Positions 1 to 11,233 of a DNA stretch of 64,000 bases are shown here, piece after piece. The translations under genes were made by a program, and so were the position numbers. The first letter of the stretch is position 1. Each line of letters starts with the position of its first letter. The notes beneath the pieces were generated by a model that saw only the letters and a list, made by a program, of their open reading frames with translations, searched no databases and was not told the origin of the DNA. Origin of the DNA: Eopsaltria australis (Eukaryota; Chordata; Aves; Passeriformes; Petroicidae); NCBI GenBank assembly GCA_034509425.1, contig JAVTVJ010000667.1, positions 124,001 to 188,000 on the forward strand. The letters are read 5' to 3'.

Positions 1-1614
1 CCACAGAGTTGCTTTAGAAGCCTTGAGTGGCATGAAACATTATTAAAGGAGGAGTTGAGGAGAAGTGTGGTACTTGGTTTCACAAATTCATTAGGTATCT
101 TGTCTACCTATGTGATAGTGAATGAGGGGGAATATGTTTTGTTCTGGAAAGAGTGTGGAGCAATGATCATTGTTGATCATTTTTGGACACTCTAAATGGA
201 AGTGGAAAATAAAATATTTACTGTAAATTACAGGAAAAATTAAAATTTCCCCATAAATTATGACATTAACTGAGCCCCATGTTGTTGTCAACATTCTTCT
301 AAACTTCCCTCATCCATTACAACCCCTTTTCTCTGCTGAGATCATGTCTGTCTACTTTGTAAGCTCTGAGTATACAGTCCAAAACCACAGTTTCAGGCCC
401 TGCTAAGAAATTGTGATAGCACTAGGACAGAAAATTGATTAGTCCGTTTTCTCTGTTCCAACTTAAGAGAAGAGTGAAGCAGTAAATAGTGTTAATGCTG
501 AAAAGTGAATTAGATTTCTAACACTGTTTCTGCTTTAATAGTTTTTTCCATTTGCTAATAGCCCAGATAATAGCAACTGTCCTTCAATAACATGTGTTGT
601 TTTGTTTGTATCTTTCCTCTGACAGCATCTTTTTAAAGCAACATGTTACAGCTCATTCATGAAATAGTTATCAATTCTGTCCTTGTTTGTTTCTCCAGGC
701 AAGCTAAGTATGTCCTTGTTAACACTGGCTGTCGGGCATTGTGTACCTGCAGGCTGTGCTTAGCTCCCTCCCTTTAAGGGTCTCTTAGTCAATTAAAATT
801 GCAGATACAAATTTCAGGTGCTTTGGAATGGGGCATTCAAATCCAAATGCTGATTTCACAGTTTGTTGGGAAGCAGAGCAGCGTGGGTTGTTGGTGATGG
901 CCACTCCAGGCAGGAGCAGGAGCATCCCCTGAACGCCAAGGATGCTGAGCCAGACTGGATTTCTCTGATGTCACCCTTTCCAAACCTCCCATCTTATTTA
1001 TCTAAAATTCCTCCTTAAGCACACTTTCACCAGTCACGTTGTTCTGGTCAATTCTAGCTTTCTTATCTACTCATTGCTGCATCTAAACACTTTCCAAGAG
1101 TGTCCAAATCAGAAAGGCTATCATGTCACCTTCAGCAAATATTCTTTATCATCCTCTCCTCAGCAAAGCGAGTGTTCTGGTAGGGTTTTTTGTTTCTGCC
1201 TCTGCAACCCATGTGCTGCTCCATGTGAATGTGTGAGGGAGGAGGTTAAATTTGCTATAAGAAATTGATGTGTCCAGAGTGCTCCTTCATTCCTGTGTTT
1301 GTTCTGAAATACTATATTTGTCTTGAAAACCATGGTTCCCAGTTAAGCAACACATATGGAGAAAAAGTCTGTCGAGCTTTCAAAGCCTGTCAAACGCAGG
1401 CCATAATGCACAGCACTAGGACACTTCCACATGCATAGTCTGTGCCTTTGTGAGGTTCTCCACGTGTCCTTACATGATTAAGTGACAATTTGTGATTTGG
1501 TATTGCCTAGCAAATTCATTTTCTTTCACTGTTCCAGACTTCTCAGCCCACCCCATTCTGTTCTGTCCCAGCATTTCAACGCCTAAATTATCATGAAACT
1601 AGGGCAGGGACCAT
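1..1614. other. Non-coding DNA, no feature recognised
   Basis: AT-leaning single-copy-looking sequence. The open frames are short (under 70 codons), occur on both strands and have no recognisable domain. I see no repeat family, RNA gene or dense motif cluster. It is most simply intergenic or intronic DNA. Confidence 0.6.
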
Positions 1615-1780
1615 TTACTTTGGGATGTCCATTCAGTAGTTTTCCCAAGTATTTAATCTCAGATTGGTGACTGTAAAGCTACAGTAATTTGTAATTGCAA
1701 TTACTGAGTGATGACAGTTAAATGGTATGTAATAAGAGCCTTTTAGCTACATACTGAGTTTTATCCTAGTTTATCCCTGA
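1615..1780. promoter_or_regulatory. Candidate regulatory element with homeodomain-type palindrome
   Basis: The core at 1691-1704 is a perfect 14-bp palindrome, GTAATTGCAATTAC, which presents two inverted TAAT cores four bases apart. A second AGTAATT lies immediately upstream, so the outer arms CAGTAATT and AATTACTG also pair. Inverted TAAT pairs are the known binding form of paired-class and other homeodomain dimers. The flanks hold further AT-rich words (GTATGTAATAAG, TATTTAATC). That this is an enhancer is an inference from motif content. An AT-rich chance palindrome is the alternative. Confidence 0.3.
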
Positions 1781-3081
1781 CATTTCATTCAAAGAAAAAA
1801 ATTTCACAAAGTTTTAGTTTTGTAGAAACAGTCAGCTAGAGCAGAAATGTTTGCAGAGGAGTGCTACTCAGTTGGTTCTGTCATGCTATCCTTGGCAAAA
1901 TACATGTTTAATTATAAAATGTTCTTTTAATTTATTCGATAGTTCAGAGTTGTTTTTTTTTTTAACTTGGAATTGCTATTTATTTGGATATCAGAAAATA
2001 TATCTAGCTCTTTCACTGAATTAGATATCCTGGCTTGAATTTCTATCTTTAAAAAAGGAATTGATAAAATTGGCATGGAAGAACTATTTGATTAGTGCAT
2101 TCTCAAATCCATTTGAGTAGCCAAATTCCTTCTTCTGCAGCAGTGTGCGAGTCCTGTACCTGATCCCTGGGTGAGAGAGCCCATAATTATCTGGCTGGAA
2201 AGGAACCTTGCCAAATATCCCTGGGAAGCATTCCTCTCCTGTTCTCCAGGGGAGCTAGCAGGGCTTGGAAAGAAGATGAGCTTGGGAAAAAGTTTCTGGA
2301 GTTCAAGTGAGATGTTTGATAAATTACTGGCCAGCGTATTATTTGTTGTACTGTGATTGTGATTAGTCCAGACATAACCCTGTTTTTTTCTGAGGTTATT
2401 TCTTTGAGATTAAGCAAAGCATAAAAGTGTGATAGAGTTGAAGTTTATAAGGAAAGAGGTTAGAACATTCATTAAACTTTTCTGTATTTATCTCAGTCTT
2501 CTTGCAAGACAATTTCTTTTAAAGCCAAAGCCAGATACTTGAATGAAAAATGACCCATCTCCTTAGCTCTCCTATCCACCACTTTTCATGAAAATTGACC
2601 TCTCCATTAGATCAACTAATCAGTGGAGCATAACTGAGGTTTAATGGCCATCAAAGAGAAAACCAATTTAGTTTCAGCTGCTTTGACAGGAGTGCATCTG
2701 CAGGACTTTGGGCAGACTGATCAGCTGGGGCTTTTTTTTCTGGTTGTTGTGCCAAGTCTTTGCTAAATTCCAAGTAATGATCTCTCACAACTGTCCCTTT
2801 ACTTTTTGCTTTGTGCTAAAAATAAGTTACTGGGTATTTCACAGGAGGCACTGTCAAAACCTGGAGTTACATGAATGTATGAGAACTATCATGTCACATT
2901 CCTGTGGCATGGAAAAGGGATCTAACCTTTCTTCAAACTGCAGGAAGTCCTGCATTTCTTTTCAAGTGCCAGAAGCATCACCACCAGTAATGGCAGAATT
3001 TTCTCCAGGTATTTTCTTCCATAATCCATTTTCATCAAAGAGTAAGTTCTAGAGTTAAATAAGGTGTTTCACATGCAGCAA
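1781..3081. other. Non-coding DNA, no feature recognised
   Basis: No gene or repeat family recognised. Short T- and A-runs occur near 1950 and 2050. An open frame of 114 codons at 2708-3052 has no domain, signal or splice context that supports it. Confidence 0.55.
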
Positions 3082-3114
3082 TTATTTTATTTATTTGTTT
3101 GTTTGTTTATTTTT
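3082..3114. repeat. TTTA/TTTG tetranucleotide microsatellite
   Basis: An impure run of TTTA units passes into TTTG units and back to TTTA. It is short (about 8 units) and interrupted, so it is probably an old, low-mutability microsatellite. Confidence 0.85.
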
Positions 3115-4084
3115 CATCTAGCTCCATGTTATGGTTCTTCCCCATGAAAATGATCTTTGCTAACTGGATCCAGTCTTGTCTGAGTGTGAGAGCTGCAGTA
3201 ATATGTGTTGGTTGATTGGTTTCTTTTTTGGTAGAGAGGAGTTAAAACTTAGATGTGGATCCAAGAAGAAGGTTTGGGTCTCCAGACTGGTGTGATATGG
3301 ATAGACACAACTGATTAGAATTGCATTTTCCCATGGGGTTTTGTCCAGCATTCCTCATGAGTAGTCTGAATACAACCTAACCTGCATCTCCATGCCACTG
3401 TAAGATTTCAGTGCAAATTTCTTCTTAATTCATATTAGTCTCAGTTGATAAGAGTTCCTAGTTGGTTTTCTTTTTCCTTTGTTCCTTCTACTGCAGCACC
3501 TCTTTCGACTACCTGAAGTACTCTGCAACTTCATTTGCTTTGGGAGAGGGTACAGGTTAAAACATAAAATAAAAACTTTTTACAACTCATTTTGAACCTA
3601 GAGTAGACATGTTTCCCATCCTTGTTCCAGGGATATTTCTGTATCTCCAGACTCTGATCCAGAAAAGTTCAGTGCTATACAAGTACAGTCAATGAGAATA
3701 ATTTTTTTTTATAGGCTTTAAACACAGAAGAGAAGAGAAAAATGTGTGTAGAAACTAGTAAATAAAAAAAAAAAGAAGCATTTTAAGACAGAGTAATGCA
3801 AAGCTTTCAAAAGCATGAATTAAGCCAACCTTTCACTGATTAGGCATTAGGATGAAAGTTTCCATGGGAACATATTATCTCATCAGTCTCTACTTCAGTG
3901 TTCCTTGTGTCCTCGATTGAAACAGCTGGAACTAGCTAAATTATGCCATTTTGTTTGTTCTCAATTGTATGAAACCTTTTTTTTTCTGTTTTTCAACTGC
4001 AACACCAAAAAGTCAGTGTCTCTTTTTCTCCTCCTCCTTCTTTCTTGTCCAATGAATCTTTAATTATTTATACAAGTGGAATAC
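3115..4084. other. Non-coding DNA, no feature recognised
   Basis: Contains short A/T runs (for example near 3700 and 3763) but no coding signal, repeat family or structured RNA that I can identify. Confidence 0.55.
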
Positions 4085-4255
4085 CTCCAAGAGAAGTGAG
4101 AGAGAGAAGAAGAGAGGGAGTAAAATGAAGAGAAATTGTTTTAGCTCTGCTGGTGTGGAGTTGATTCCAGTCTTGAAATAAATATCAGCCTTTTTGGACT
4201 TGATTATTTACCAGTTAGGGGAAGAAAAAAAAAAAAAAAAGAGAGAGAGAGAAAA
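4085..4255. repeat. Purine-rich low-complexity tract with A-run and GA microsatellite
   Basis: GA-rich DNA at about 4090-4135 is followed, after an ordinary spacer, by an uninterrupted A-run (about 4225-4240) that passes directly into six GA units (4241-4252). An A-run grading into GA is a common microsatellite birth point, sometimes at an old retroposon tail. No retroposon body is visible upstream. Confidence 0.75.
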
Positions 4256-5908
4256 ATCATGAACCTCTGATAAATAATTCAGGCTCCTCCATCTGTGAAA
4301 ATGTTGGATTTGGCCTAATTTTTCTTATAAACAAAGACCATCATCTGCTCCAGAAAATAAAATCTGCAAAATTCAGGTTCTGAAGGGGCAACTTTTCCTT
4401 GCCAAGATCTGATATATTTTTTCCCACACACATGCAATTAAAAAGCCAAACCAGGAAATTATAACAAAAAATCAGGCAAGCTATCTTTCATCCCTGTTCT
4501 GGTAAAATGTCAGTTGCTTAGGGCTATGTTGTTGAAACACAGGTCAACAAGAAAGGAGTTGTTAGCTTTGCCAGGTTCTGCTATTCAGTGCCTAAATCCC
4601 TTTGGCAGCATATGTCAGATACCTGATGCTGATCTGGGGAGGAGACTCCGTATCAAGGACTGAGATGGAGCTTGAAGGACAAGAAGTAACTTTAGCCTGT
4701 ATCCTGTGTTGAACAGAATGGATATCTCTTTCAAATTTAAAATAGTTTCAGTAAAACAGCTTCAGTAGTCCTGCCCCTCCCAGGATGTTATTTCTTTAGA
4801 ACTGTAGGCAGATGTCTGGGTGCAAATATGTGTTATTATTTGCAGGTCATCTGCAATTAATGAATTCATAGAGACCAGCTGCAGTGTTGAGTGGTTTCTG
4901 AGACCTCAGCAATCAGAGGTTTCAGGAGGTAAAGAGCTGAGGATTAGGACAACCTGAGGTTCAGGGATCTCAACATGGGTCAGTTTATAGCCAAGGAATT
5001 GGTCATCTTTTGTCTTCTGCATCTAAAGTGCAATAGCATGCAGCTGATTTCTCCAGGTTTTGAGAGGGGTAAGTGCAGAGGGGTGGGAAAATGTCAGGGG
5101 AAAGACCCGTGGGAAGCTGAGTTGGGAATGGAAGGAGGGTATGCCAAGCTGCAGGCTTTGATACATAGTCCAGAAAATTGTGTTCAGAGCTAAGTCTATA
5201 GACTTCAGAAGGAGTGGAAAGTTTCAAGGAAGGGAGCCTGGATCCACATCTTAGAAAAATTCAGAAAAAGTGGTTGAGAGAACTCTGAGAGGTCTCCAGT
5301 AGAAAATGCAGCATGATGCTGGTAAACACATCAGCCCCATGGCAAATCCTTCTTTGCGTTTGGCTTCTTCCTTTGATTTCACAGAGGTCCAGGGAAAAAA
5401 AAAAACACCCACAAAACTACACCAAGCCAAATTTGATCACAGCTTGTTTGGCAATTATTGTATTCATGTATGCGTGAAATTTCTGCTGGGAACTTCTCAG
5501 GGAGAGTTTGTGGCTAAATTATCATCATTTCTCTCCTAAAACTCTAAAAATGTTAATGAGGGTTGGTGCAAAAACTTGTAACTTTAAAATTGGATTCATC
5601 CAGTAGAAATTACCTGAAAGTGAGTTCCCTGTGACAAGCAAACCAGAAATCCTGTGAGAGCAGAATGGCAGTTTTCCCTCAAGAGTGGGGGTGGTGAACT
5701 CTGTTTTGCAACATCAGAATCAAACCCAATATCTGGCTCTGTCAGACAGGTAGGATATTTATCTACCTGCCACAGATACACATGTTTCTACTCAACAGTA
5801 AACATAAGTGACATAGAGGAAGAATCTATCATAACGTGTTTAGGGAAAACAAAAAAAAGGAACAAATCCAAACCAACAAGCATTAGTGTTTCTTTTCTAG
5901 ATCCAGAT
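4256..5908. other. Non-coding DNA, no feature recognised
   Basis: No gene or repeat family recognised. An A-run interrupts the sequence near 5395-5406. A 13-base match to mariner-type terminal repeats at 5561-5573 has no partner and is not taken as an element. Open frames are all under 90 codons. Confidence 0.5.
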
Positions 5909-5943
5909 TAAAAAAAAAAATAAAAATATATATATATATATAA
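5909..5943. repeat. Poly-A plus AT dinucleotide microsatellite
   Basis: An A-run of about eleven bases is followed by TAAAA and then an uninterrupted AT run of about nine units. This is simple sequence, probably slippage-derived. Confidence 0.9.
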
Positions 5944-6829
5944 AAGCTACATTGTGAAATGAAATTTAAATATATGTGGACACTTGGACTACATCCAGCT
6001 TGCTGAACAGTGCTCACAAGGCTGTGCTGAGCTGTGACATTAGAGAGGAGAAAACAATGTGTGTTACCATTTGTGAAATGCTTTTAATGCCCTTATGAAG
6101 TGGCATTTGCAGGGTGGGAAGAAACAGTGCTATCCAAAGGCCATTTTTCCACGGTTGCAGAAGTTAAATGGAGTAAAGTGGCTGTGGCTGAGTACCAGGG
6201 TACCTAAAGCTGTGTGCCTGGCCTGAGACTCACCCCAAGGAGCAGTGGTCGTGCTGGGGAGGACAAAGAAAAGCCAAAAAGTGCAGATAGGAAAGGATAA
6301 GCAGGTTTATCTGGTGGCGTTCAGCCAGGCTGCAGTTTCCACAGCTTTCCCTAGGCAGCAGGTCAGCCTCTACACTCCCCTCCTGCTCCGTGGAGGTGCA
6401 GTGAGCACTATCTGGAGTTGCTGTACCATGAGAGGAAAGTGTTTATATCAGTGGGTTAGAGCAACAAACCTGAATTCCCCAAAGGGAGCCGCACTTCCTG
6501 AGGCTTTCAACAATCTGTTGGGAAGATTTTTTTTTTCCCTTTGTCTTTTCTTCCTATGTTCCTCACAATCTGAGCAGCATTTTAAAAAGCATTGCACAGA
6601 CTGCAGAGAAAAGAGGAGAGGCTTTTCTCAGGGTGCCTCTTCCACCACAGCAGAGCAGAGCAGACACTGCACTTGTTTCTTTGTTGAGGTGAGAGGAACA
6701 GATAGAGACCTGCCTTTCTCCTTCCCTTGTTGAGCCAGACGTGGTCATGCAGAGAAGAAAGAAAATGGAACTCGCTTTTGGGATCAGGGGAGGAAGATGG
6801 GAATAACTCCTCTTCAGTGTTATTTCCAG
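5944..6829. other. Non-coding DNA with one moderately long open frame
   Basis: The stretch holds an open frame of 162 codons on the + strand (6245-6733). Its predicted product has no recognisable domain, includes a phenylalanine run encoded by a T-run, and has no clear splice or promoter context. I treat it as a chance open frame. Local base composition is a little more GC-rich than the surroundings. Confidence 0.5.
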
Positions 6830-7010
6830 CCCGAGATTAGCTAATTTCTGAGCAATGACGCTCCATTAGGCTTTGGGGAATCGGCTGTCCAGCCTTACAC
6901 TGCCAGAAAATCAGTCCTTTCACAACGACCAACCTATTTTTAATTCATCAGCAGCCAAATCCTGGGGAACAGCTCTGTGTACACGTCTATATGTGTGTGA
7001 GATAGTTATG
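6830..7010. promoter_or_regulatory. Candidate conserved non-coding element
   Basis: A repeat-free stretch with retained CpGs (GACGCTCC, ATCGGC, ACGACC) in an otherwise CpG-poor window, together with AT-rich words (TTTTTAATTCATC). This mixture is typical of vertebrate conserved non-coding elements. The call is an inference, since no alignment was available. Confidence 0.25.
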
Positions 7011-7189
7011 AAAGACCTGTCTTTGACCTCCTCACTTTCAGCAGAAGGTTATTGTCTTAAATAGCACATCCAGCTCGCAATTCCCTTTGATCCTCTGAAA
7101 CTTCAGCTCAGCCACCTGATATAATTTTCATCCCCCTCTCCAACTCCTTGCAATCCCTCCTCCCCATCCACCTCCCCCCAAACATTCAA

Positions 7190-7640
7190 AGACATTATAG
7201 CAGGAACTAATTTTGTCTGGACTATTATTAGATCATGAGATCAGGGCAACATAGAGGTCGTAAAATGTTTCATTCTCTCAGAATGGCCATCGTGCCCCTA
7301 TCAGGTACCATAACGTTAGGTTTGCTTATTGTGCAGATTGCTTGAGTTGCAAATTGCACATTATCCAGCTTAAACACCTGGCATTTACATTCATTATAAC
7401 CCTGACACCCCCCCTTTATGGCCTCCCGTGAGGGTCTTCCAATTGGTCAGAAGCGCAAATGAATGTTTTATGATTATGATGAATAATGTGAGGGGCTGTG
7501 GAGGGGAAAAAAAAAGGAAAAAGAAGAGAAAGGAAAAACAAGAATGAGATGTAGGCAGAGGAAGGGCCCTATAAAGCACTTTGGCAATGCAGAGCCTTTT
7601 GTCAGAGGTGTATAGTGTTCTCTGTAGCTGGAAGAACACT
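7190..7640. promoter_or_regulatory. Candidate distal enhancer block
   Basis: This repeat-poor block mixes many short regulatory words. It holds a C/EBP-like GTTGCAAATTGCAC near 7346-7360, with TGTGCA and TGCACA arms around it. It also has an inverted CCAATTGG near 7439 and several AT-rich homeodomain-like words (ATTATTAG, TGATTATGATGAATAATG). Retained CpGs occur in ATCGTG, AACGTTAGG, CCCGTGAGG and AAGCGC. There is no coding potential beyond short frames. Enhancer function is inferred from density and texture only. Confidence 0.3.
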
Positions 7641-8653
7641 CAGTGTAGCTGAATAGAGGTAAAGCAAAAATAAAGTACTTTTCAGGAGGGGATAAAATAT
7701 GTCTTCGTTGAAAGAAGGGGGAAGGTGTTGCCATCCTGGCACTAAACAAAGAGTTGGAGGGAGGGGATTATGTTCCTGGTGGTGTTTCTTGTTTCTGAGT
7801 GATTTCAGGCCACTCAGATATTCCCATGCCTCAGTTTCCCCTTAAGCACACATCATGAGTGGATTTAGCAGCCACCTCTCCTCCTCTTCTGCTCCCCACC
7901 TGTCTCAGGGCCTTTGCACTGAAACAATCCCTTCCCCAGCCCTTCCAGACTTCATGCTTTCCTCGAGAAGAGACACTTGGAGACTTGCTGGCTACTGGAG
8001 TCAGATCTCGATGCAGTTTTTAGATGTGTGGCTGTAACATCCAAATCAAGAGTTATTCTTTCAGTGTTTTCCTGCCTCATTTGCTGGCATGAGGAAGGGT
8101 CATAGCTTTGAATTAGGAAGCTGCAAACTAAATGTATGAAGCCATTTACTGCACTACTTCTTGGGTATTTGGCTTTTTATTGGCTCCTTCGTTTCTGCTG
8201 TCAGTGGCTGCTGGGCCAGCTCTATCTCAAGAAGTCACACTGCATTTTGAACCTGGGTCTTATATTTTCTATTTTATTTCTCAGACAAGACCTAGTTCCG
8301 CTACCCTAATGCTGTTATGCCTCAAGATTGTTTTTCAAGGGGCAGCAGAAGGTGGACAGAGTTTATCTCTTGCCTCTGAGGCCATCTTCAAAGTTGAGGA
8401 GTCTTGACTATAGTTTTGGTTTTTTTACAGGAAAGCTGTAACTATTTTGCAATTGACTTCAGTGGAGCCAGAACTTCAGGGCTTATTTCCTAGACTGTGG
8501 TCAGACAGAAGAGTTGGAAACAACAGGCTCTCTCTTGTGGGACTTTCATAGCCTAACAAGAGCCTGGAAATTGCCTCCAGGTTTGCTAGTGCCATGTCTT
8601 CCCTCAGGAGGCACACTGAGATCATTCCAGGATGCTCCAAGCAAGGAGGAAGG
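7641..8653. other. Non-coding DNA, no feature recognised
   Basis: No gene or mobile element recognised. Open frames at 7855-8037 and 8132-8407 are short. The second has a hydrophobic start but no other support. Confidence 0.5.
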
Positions 8654-8674
8654 AAAAAAACCCCAAAACAAAAC

Positions 8675-8705
<31 letters not shown>

Positions 8706-8721
8706 CAAACTAAAAACCCCA

Positions 8722-8752
<31 letters not shown>

Positions 8753-8805
8753 CAAAACAAAACAAAACAAAAGGCAGAAAAAAAACCCCCAAAATGAAAC
8801 AAAAA
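8654..8805. repeat. AAAAC pentanucleotide array
   Basis: Two blocks of AAAAC units are separated by a short degenerate segment (CTAAAAACCCC near 8709). The second block, from about 8724 to 8772, is a nearly pure run of about nine units. A- and C-rich degenerate sequence continues to about 8805. Open frames crossing it on both strands encode Asn-Lys-Thr-Lys-Gln or Phe-Cys-Val-Leu repeats and are artefacts of the array. Confidence 0.95.
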
Positions 8806-8861
8806 GTCTAAATGAGACTCCATGTCTCCAGAGATTGTTTCTGTGGCTTAAATTATTTTAA

Positions 8862-8878
8862 TTAATAAATAAATAAAT
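8862..8878. repeat. AAAT microsatellite
   Basis: About four AAAT units directly follow an AATTATTTTAATT segment. This is short simple sequence. Confidence 0.85.
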
Positions 8879-10821
8879 GGGATTGAAAGTTGCCTGGGAG
8901 AGAGACTAAGGTTCTGAGATATTTTTAACCCCTCACTCCTCCCCCCAATGTTGTTTTGCTTCATCTCTGAGCAGGATCTGCTGGTTGCTGGGTGCTGTTG
9001 TGTGCATCTCAGTCTGGGCTAATGAGAATTTCGTGTGATGGAAAGCTCAGAGCAAGGGCAAAGATAGGTTTGACTATTGTGTTCAGGGCTTGTGTGCAAT
9101 GTAGGGTACCAGCTGGGCAAGGGAGGGTGATTTTAAGGGCTGGTTTTGTTACAGCCTCACAATTTAGAAACAATCAAGCAGCATACTGATAATGAGAGTT
9201 TTTAAATGCAGTCTTGGGGTCTGCACAAAACTGAACTATCAAATAGCAAATTGCTCTGTATTACTTTCTCTCACATTGTCTGTGATAGTTCACTTACTCA
9301 CGATGAGCACTGAGCTCAGGGAAGCCACATGCCCGGCCTAAATCCATGCAGAGAAAGCGAGTCAGTCTTGTAAGACCCAAGAAGAAAAGACAGGAATATT
9401 TGCCAAAGACTAGCTCAACATTTAGGATGGAAAGAAAAGCCACTGCTGGAAAGCCTTCTGCCTGATCTCTTTGCAGAGAGCCAGGCTTAGAACAGTGGGA
9501 CAGATGTGGGCTGCTGTCCCTTACAAAGGACACGTATCTGTCAGTAGTTTTGTAGTCTGTGTGGTTCATAATCCAAGATCTCTCTGACTAAAACATAAAC
9601 CCTGCTTGATAGCAGTGGAGGATTCATGTCCTTAACAGAAGCGGGTTCAAGCCCAGAAGGTGATTGAATCAGCAAGGAAGCTCAGTGCCCAGTCCTGTAT
9701 CATTGTCATCATACTGCAGCCTTCAAATCTATGCATTCTTTAATTTTTTTCAAAATAGATCTTTAATTGAATTATCGGCCATTGATGCAAACATACCCTT
9801 TGCCCACTACAAGCATAATTAGACCAATTCCACAATACTCTTGACATATCAGTTTCTTATGGCAAAGTCCTACAACACTCAATAGCAATGAAATCATCAG
9901 GATTTTATAGAAACAACTCTGAGAGGGCACCTAATCCCTTTGATAATGTTTTGATCTCACTAATAGATAGCTCTGGATGTTTCAATACATCCTAAAGATT
10001 TTTCTAGGATCATATTCAATTCAATCCTATAGATGTGTGGACATCCAGGTTTCCTCTCTCCTATATATCTAGACAGCATGGATATCTGTCATACACAAAA
10101 TAGCAATGTAACTGAAAAAAATTAATCGAAGGGAGGCAGGTGCCTTGTGTGTCATCAGTTACTTGAAAATTGCACTTTTTAATTGAATCTTGCTAGAACT
10201 CCTTGATTGAACACACCGTTGTTTCTACCTCCATTTTTGGTGTTACAGGATATATGCTAAAACCCACTTAAAGGGTAAGTACAGAATAAACTGAATTTCT
10301 TCCCAACTTTGTTCCCATGCTGTTGACTTATGCCTGGAAGCATGAGGGTTATTTCCCTAGCATTTCTTATCCGAGACAGTGCAACTGTGGATGTTCTCAT
10401 TATGCATATAAATGTCTAATCCTATTTGGAATTACGGTGAGGTCTCAGCTTTCGTGGAACCTTGTGGCAATTTGTTGCACAGGGTAATTATGCAGTGTAG
10501 TTAAAAAATAAATAAAAATCTTTTGTCGACTTCAGATTCATACCCCCTTTCAGTTTACTGAGACTCTCCCTCAAACTGGCAATATATGCATATATATTTT
10601 ATGCAGGCCTTTTCACAGGAAGACGGCTGATCATGATAATGGTTTCTTGGAAGAATGAGGATTGTGCTTTCTGATCTCACAAATTTTTTTCTAGGCACCT
10701 ATTTCTTCATATTTTGGGAATATGTGTTTGCCTTAATACCACTGCCACATTGAAAAGAAAATAGATTTAGTTACACATTCAGTTTAGGTAATGTGATCCT
10801 TTAGTTGCAGGTGATTAAATT
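8879..10821. other. Non-coding DNA, no feature recognised
   Basis: No gene or repeat family recognised. From about 9740 to 10600 the sequence is AT-rich with many TAAT-like words (for example TTTAATTGAATTATCGG at 9760-9777). The words are too diffuse to delimit an element. Confidence 0.5.
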
Positions 10822-10838
10822 AAAAAAAAAAAAAAAAA
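10822..10838 (+). repeat. Poly-A tract
   Basis: An uninterrupted run of about seventeen A. No LINE or SINE body is recognisable immediately upstream, so the origin is unknown. Confidence 0.9.
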
Positions 10839-11189
10839 GAAAGGGATTTGAAAGAATATGCAAAAGCTTCAGTGCTGCTGGGCAGTGTATCTGAGAACAT
10901 GATGGATCTTACATCAGTAGGGGATGTTCATATGAAAATTAGATTGTGTTTTAAGATGACCCATATACCAGACAAAATAGAGGGACATGATGCAGACACT
11001 ATAGTGATTCTATGAGAGTGCTTTATATATGATGTCAGACTAAAAACTACAGTGTCTCCTTGCATTCCTAGTGTCTTAATCTAGAAGAAATATTTTTGCT
11101 TATTATATTTTTATTAATTTAACTAATTCCAAATTGTTGAGTCTTTTTTTTTTTTCCCAGTTGTTACTGGCTTGCAAATTTTTTGGTTA
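10839..11189. other. AT-rich non-coding DNA
   Basis: Nothing recognisable beyond a T-run near 11143-11156. Confidence 0.5.
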
Positions 11190-11233
11190 GTTACAGTGTT
11201 TTGGTCATATAACAGTTACAGTTTTTTGGTCAT
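11190..11233 (+). repeat. Short 19-bp direct repeat
   Basis: Two copies of GTTACAG followed by two to four mostly T bases and TTGGTCAT lie at 11190-11208 and 11215-11233. They differ at one of nineteen positions and have a 25-bp period. It may be a local duplication or a doubled binding site. No function is recognised. Confidence 0.8.

Noticed and set aside
5561..5573. GGTTGGTGCAAAA resembles mariner-type terminal inverted repeats
   Set aside because: Only thirteen bases match, and no complementary partner or transposase remnant was found nearby. Chance similarity is more likely.
6245..6733. Open frame of 162 codons
   Set aside because: No domain, no splice or start context, and part of the frame is encoded by a T-run. 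It is within what chance gives in 64 kb of this composition.
8514..8861. Asn/Lys/Thr/Gln-rich open frame
   Set aside because: Generated by the AAAAC array and not a gene.
10575..10600. ATATATGCATATATATTTT, a palindrome-like AT stretch
   Set aside because: Low-complexity AT sequence that is expected to give short palindromes by chance.
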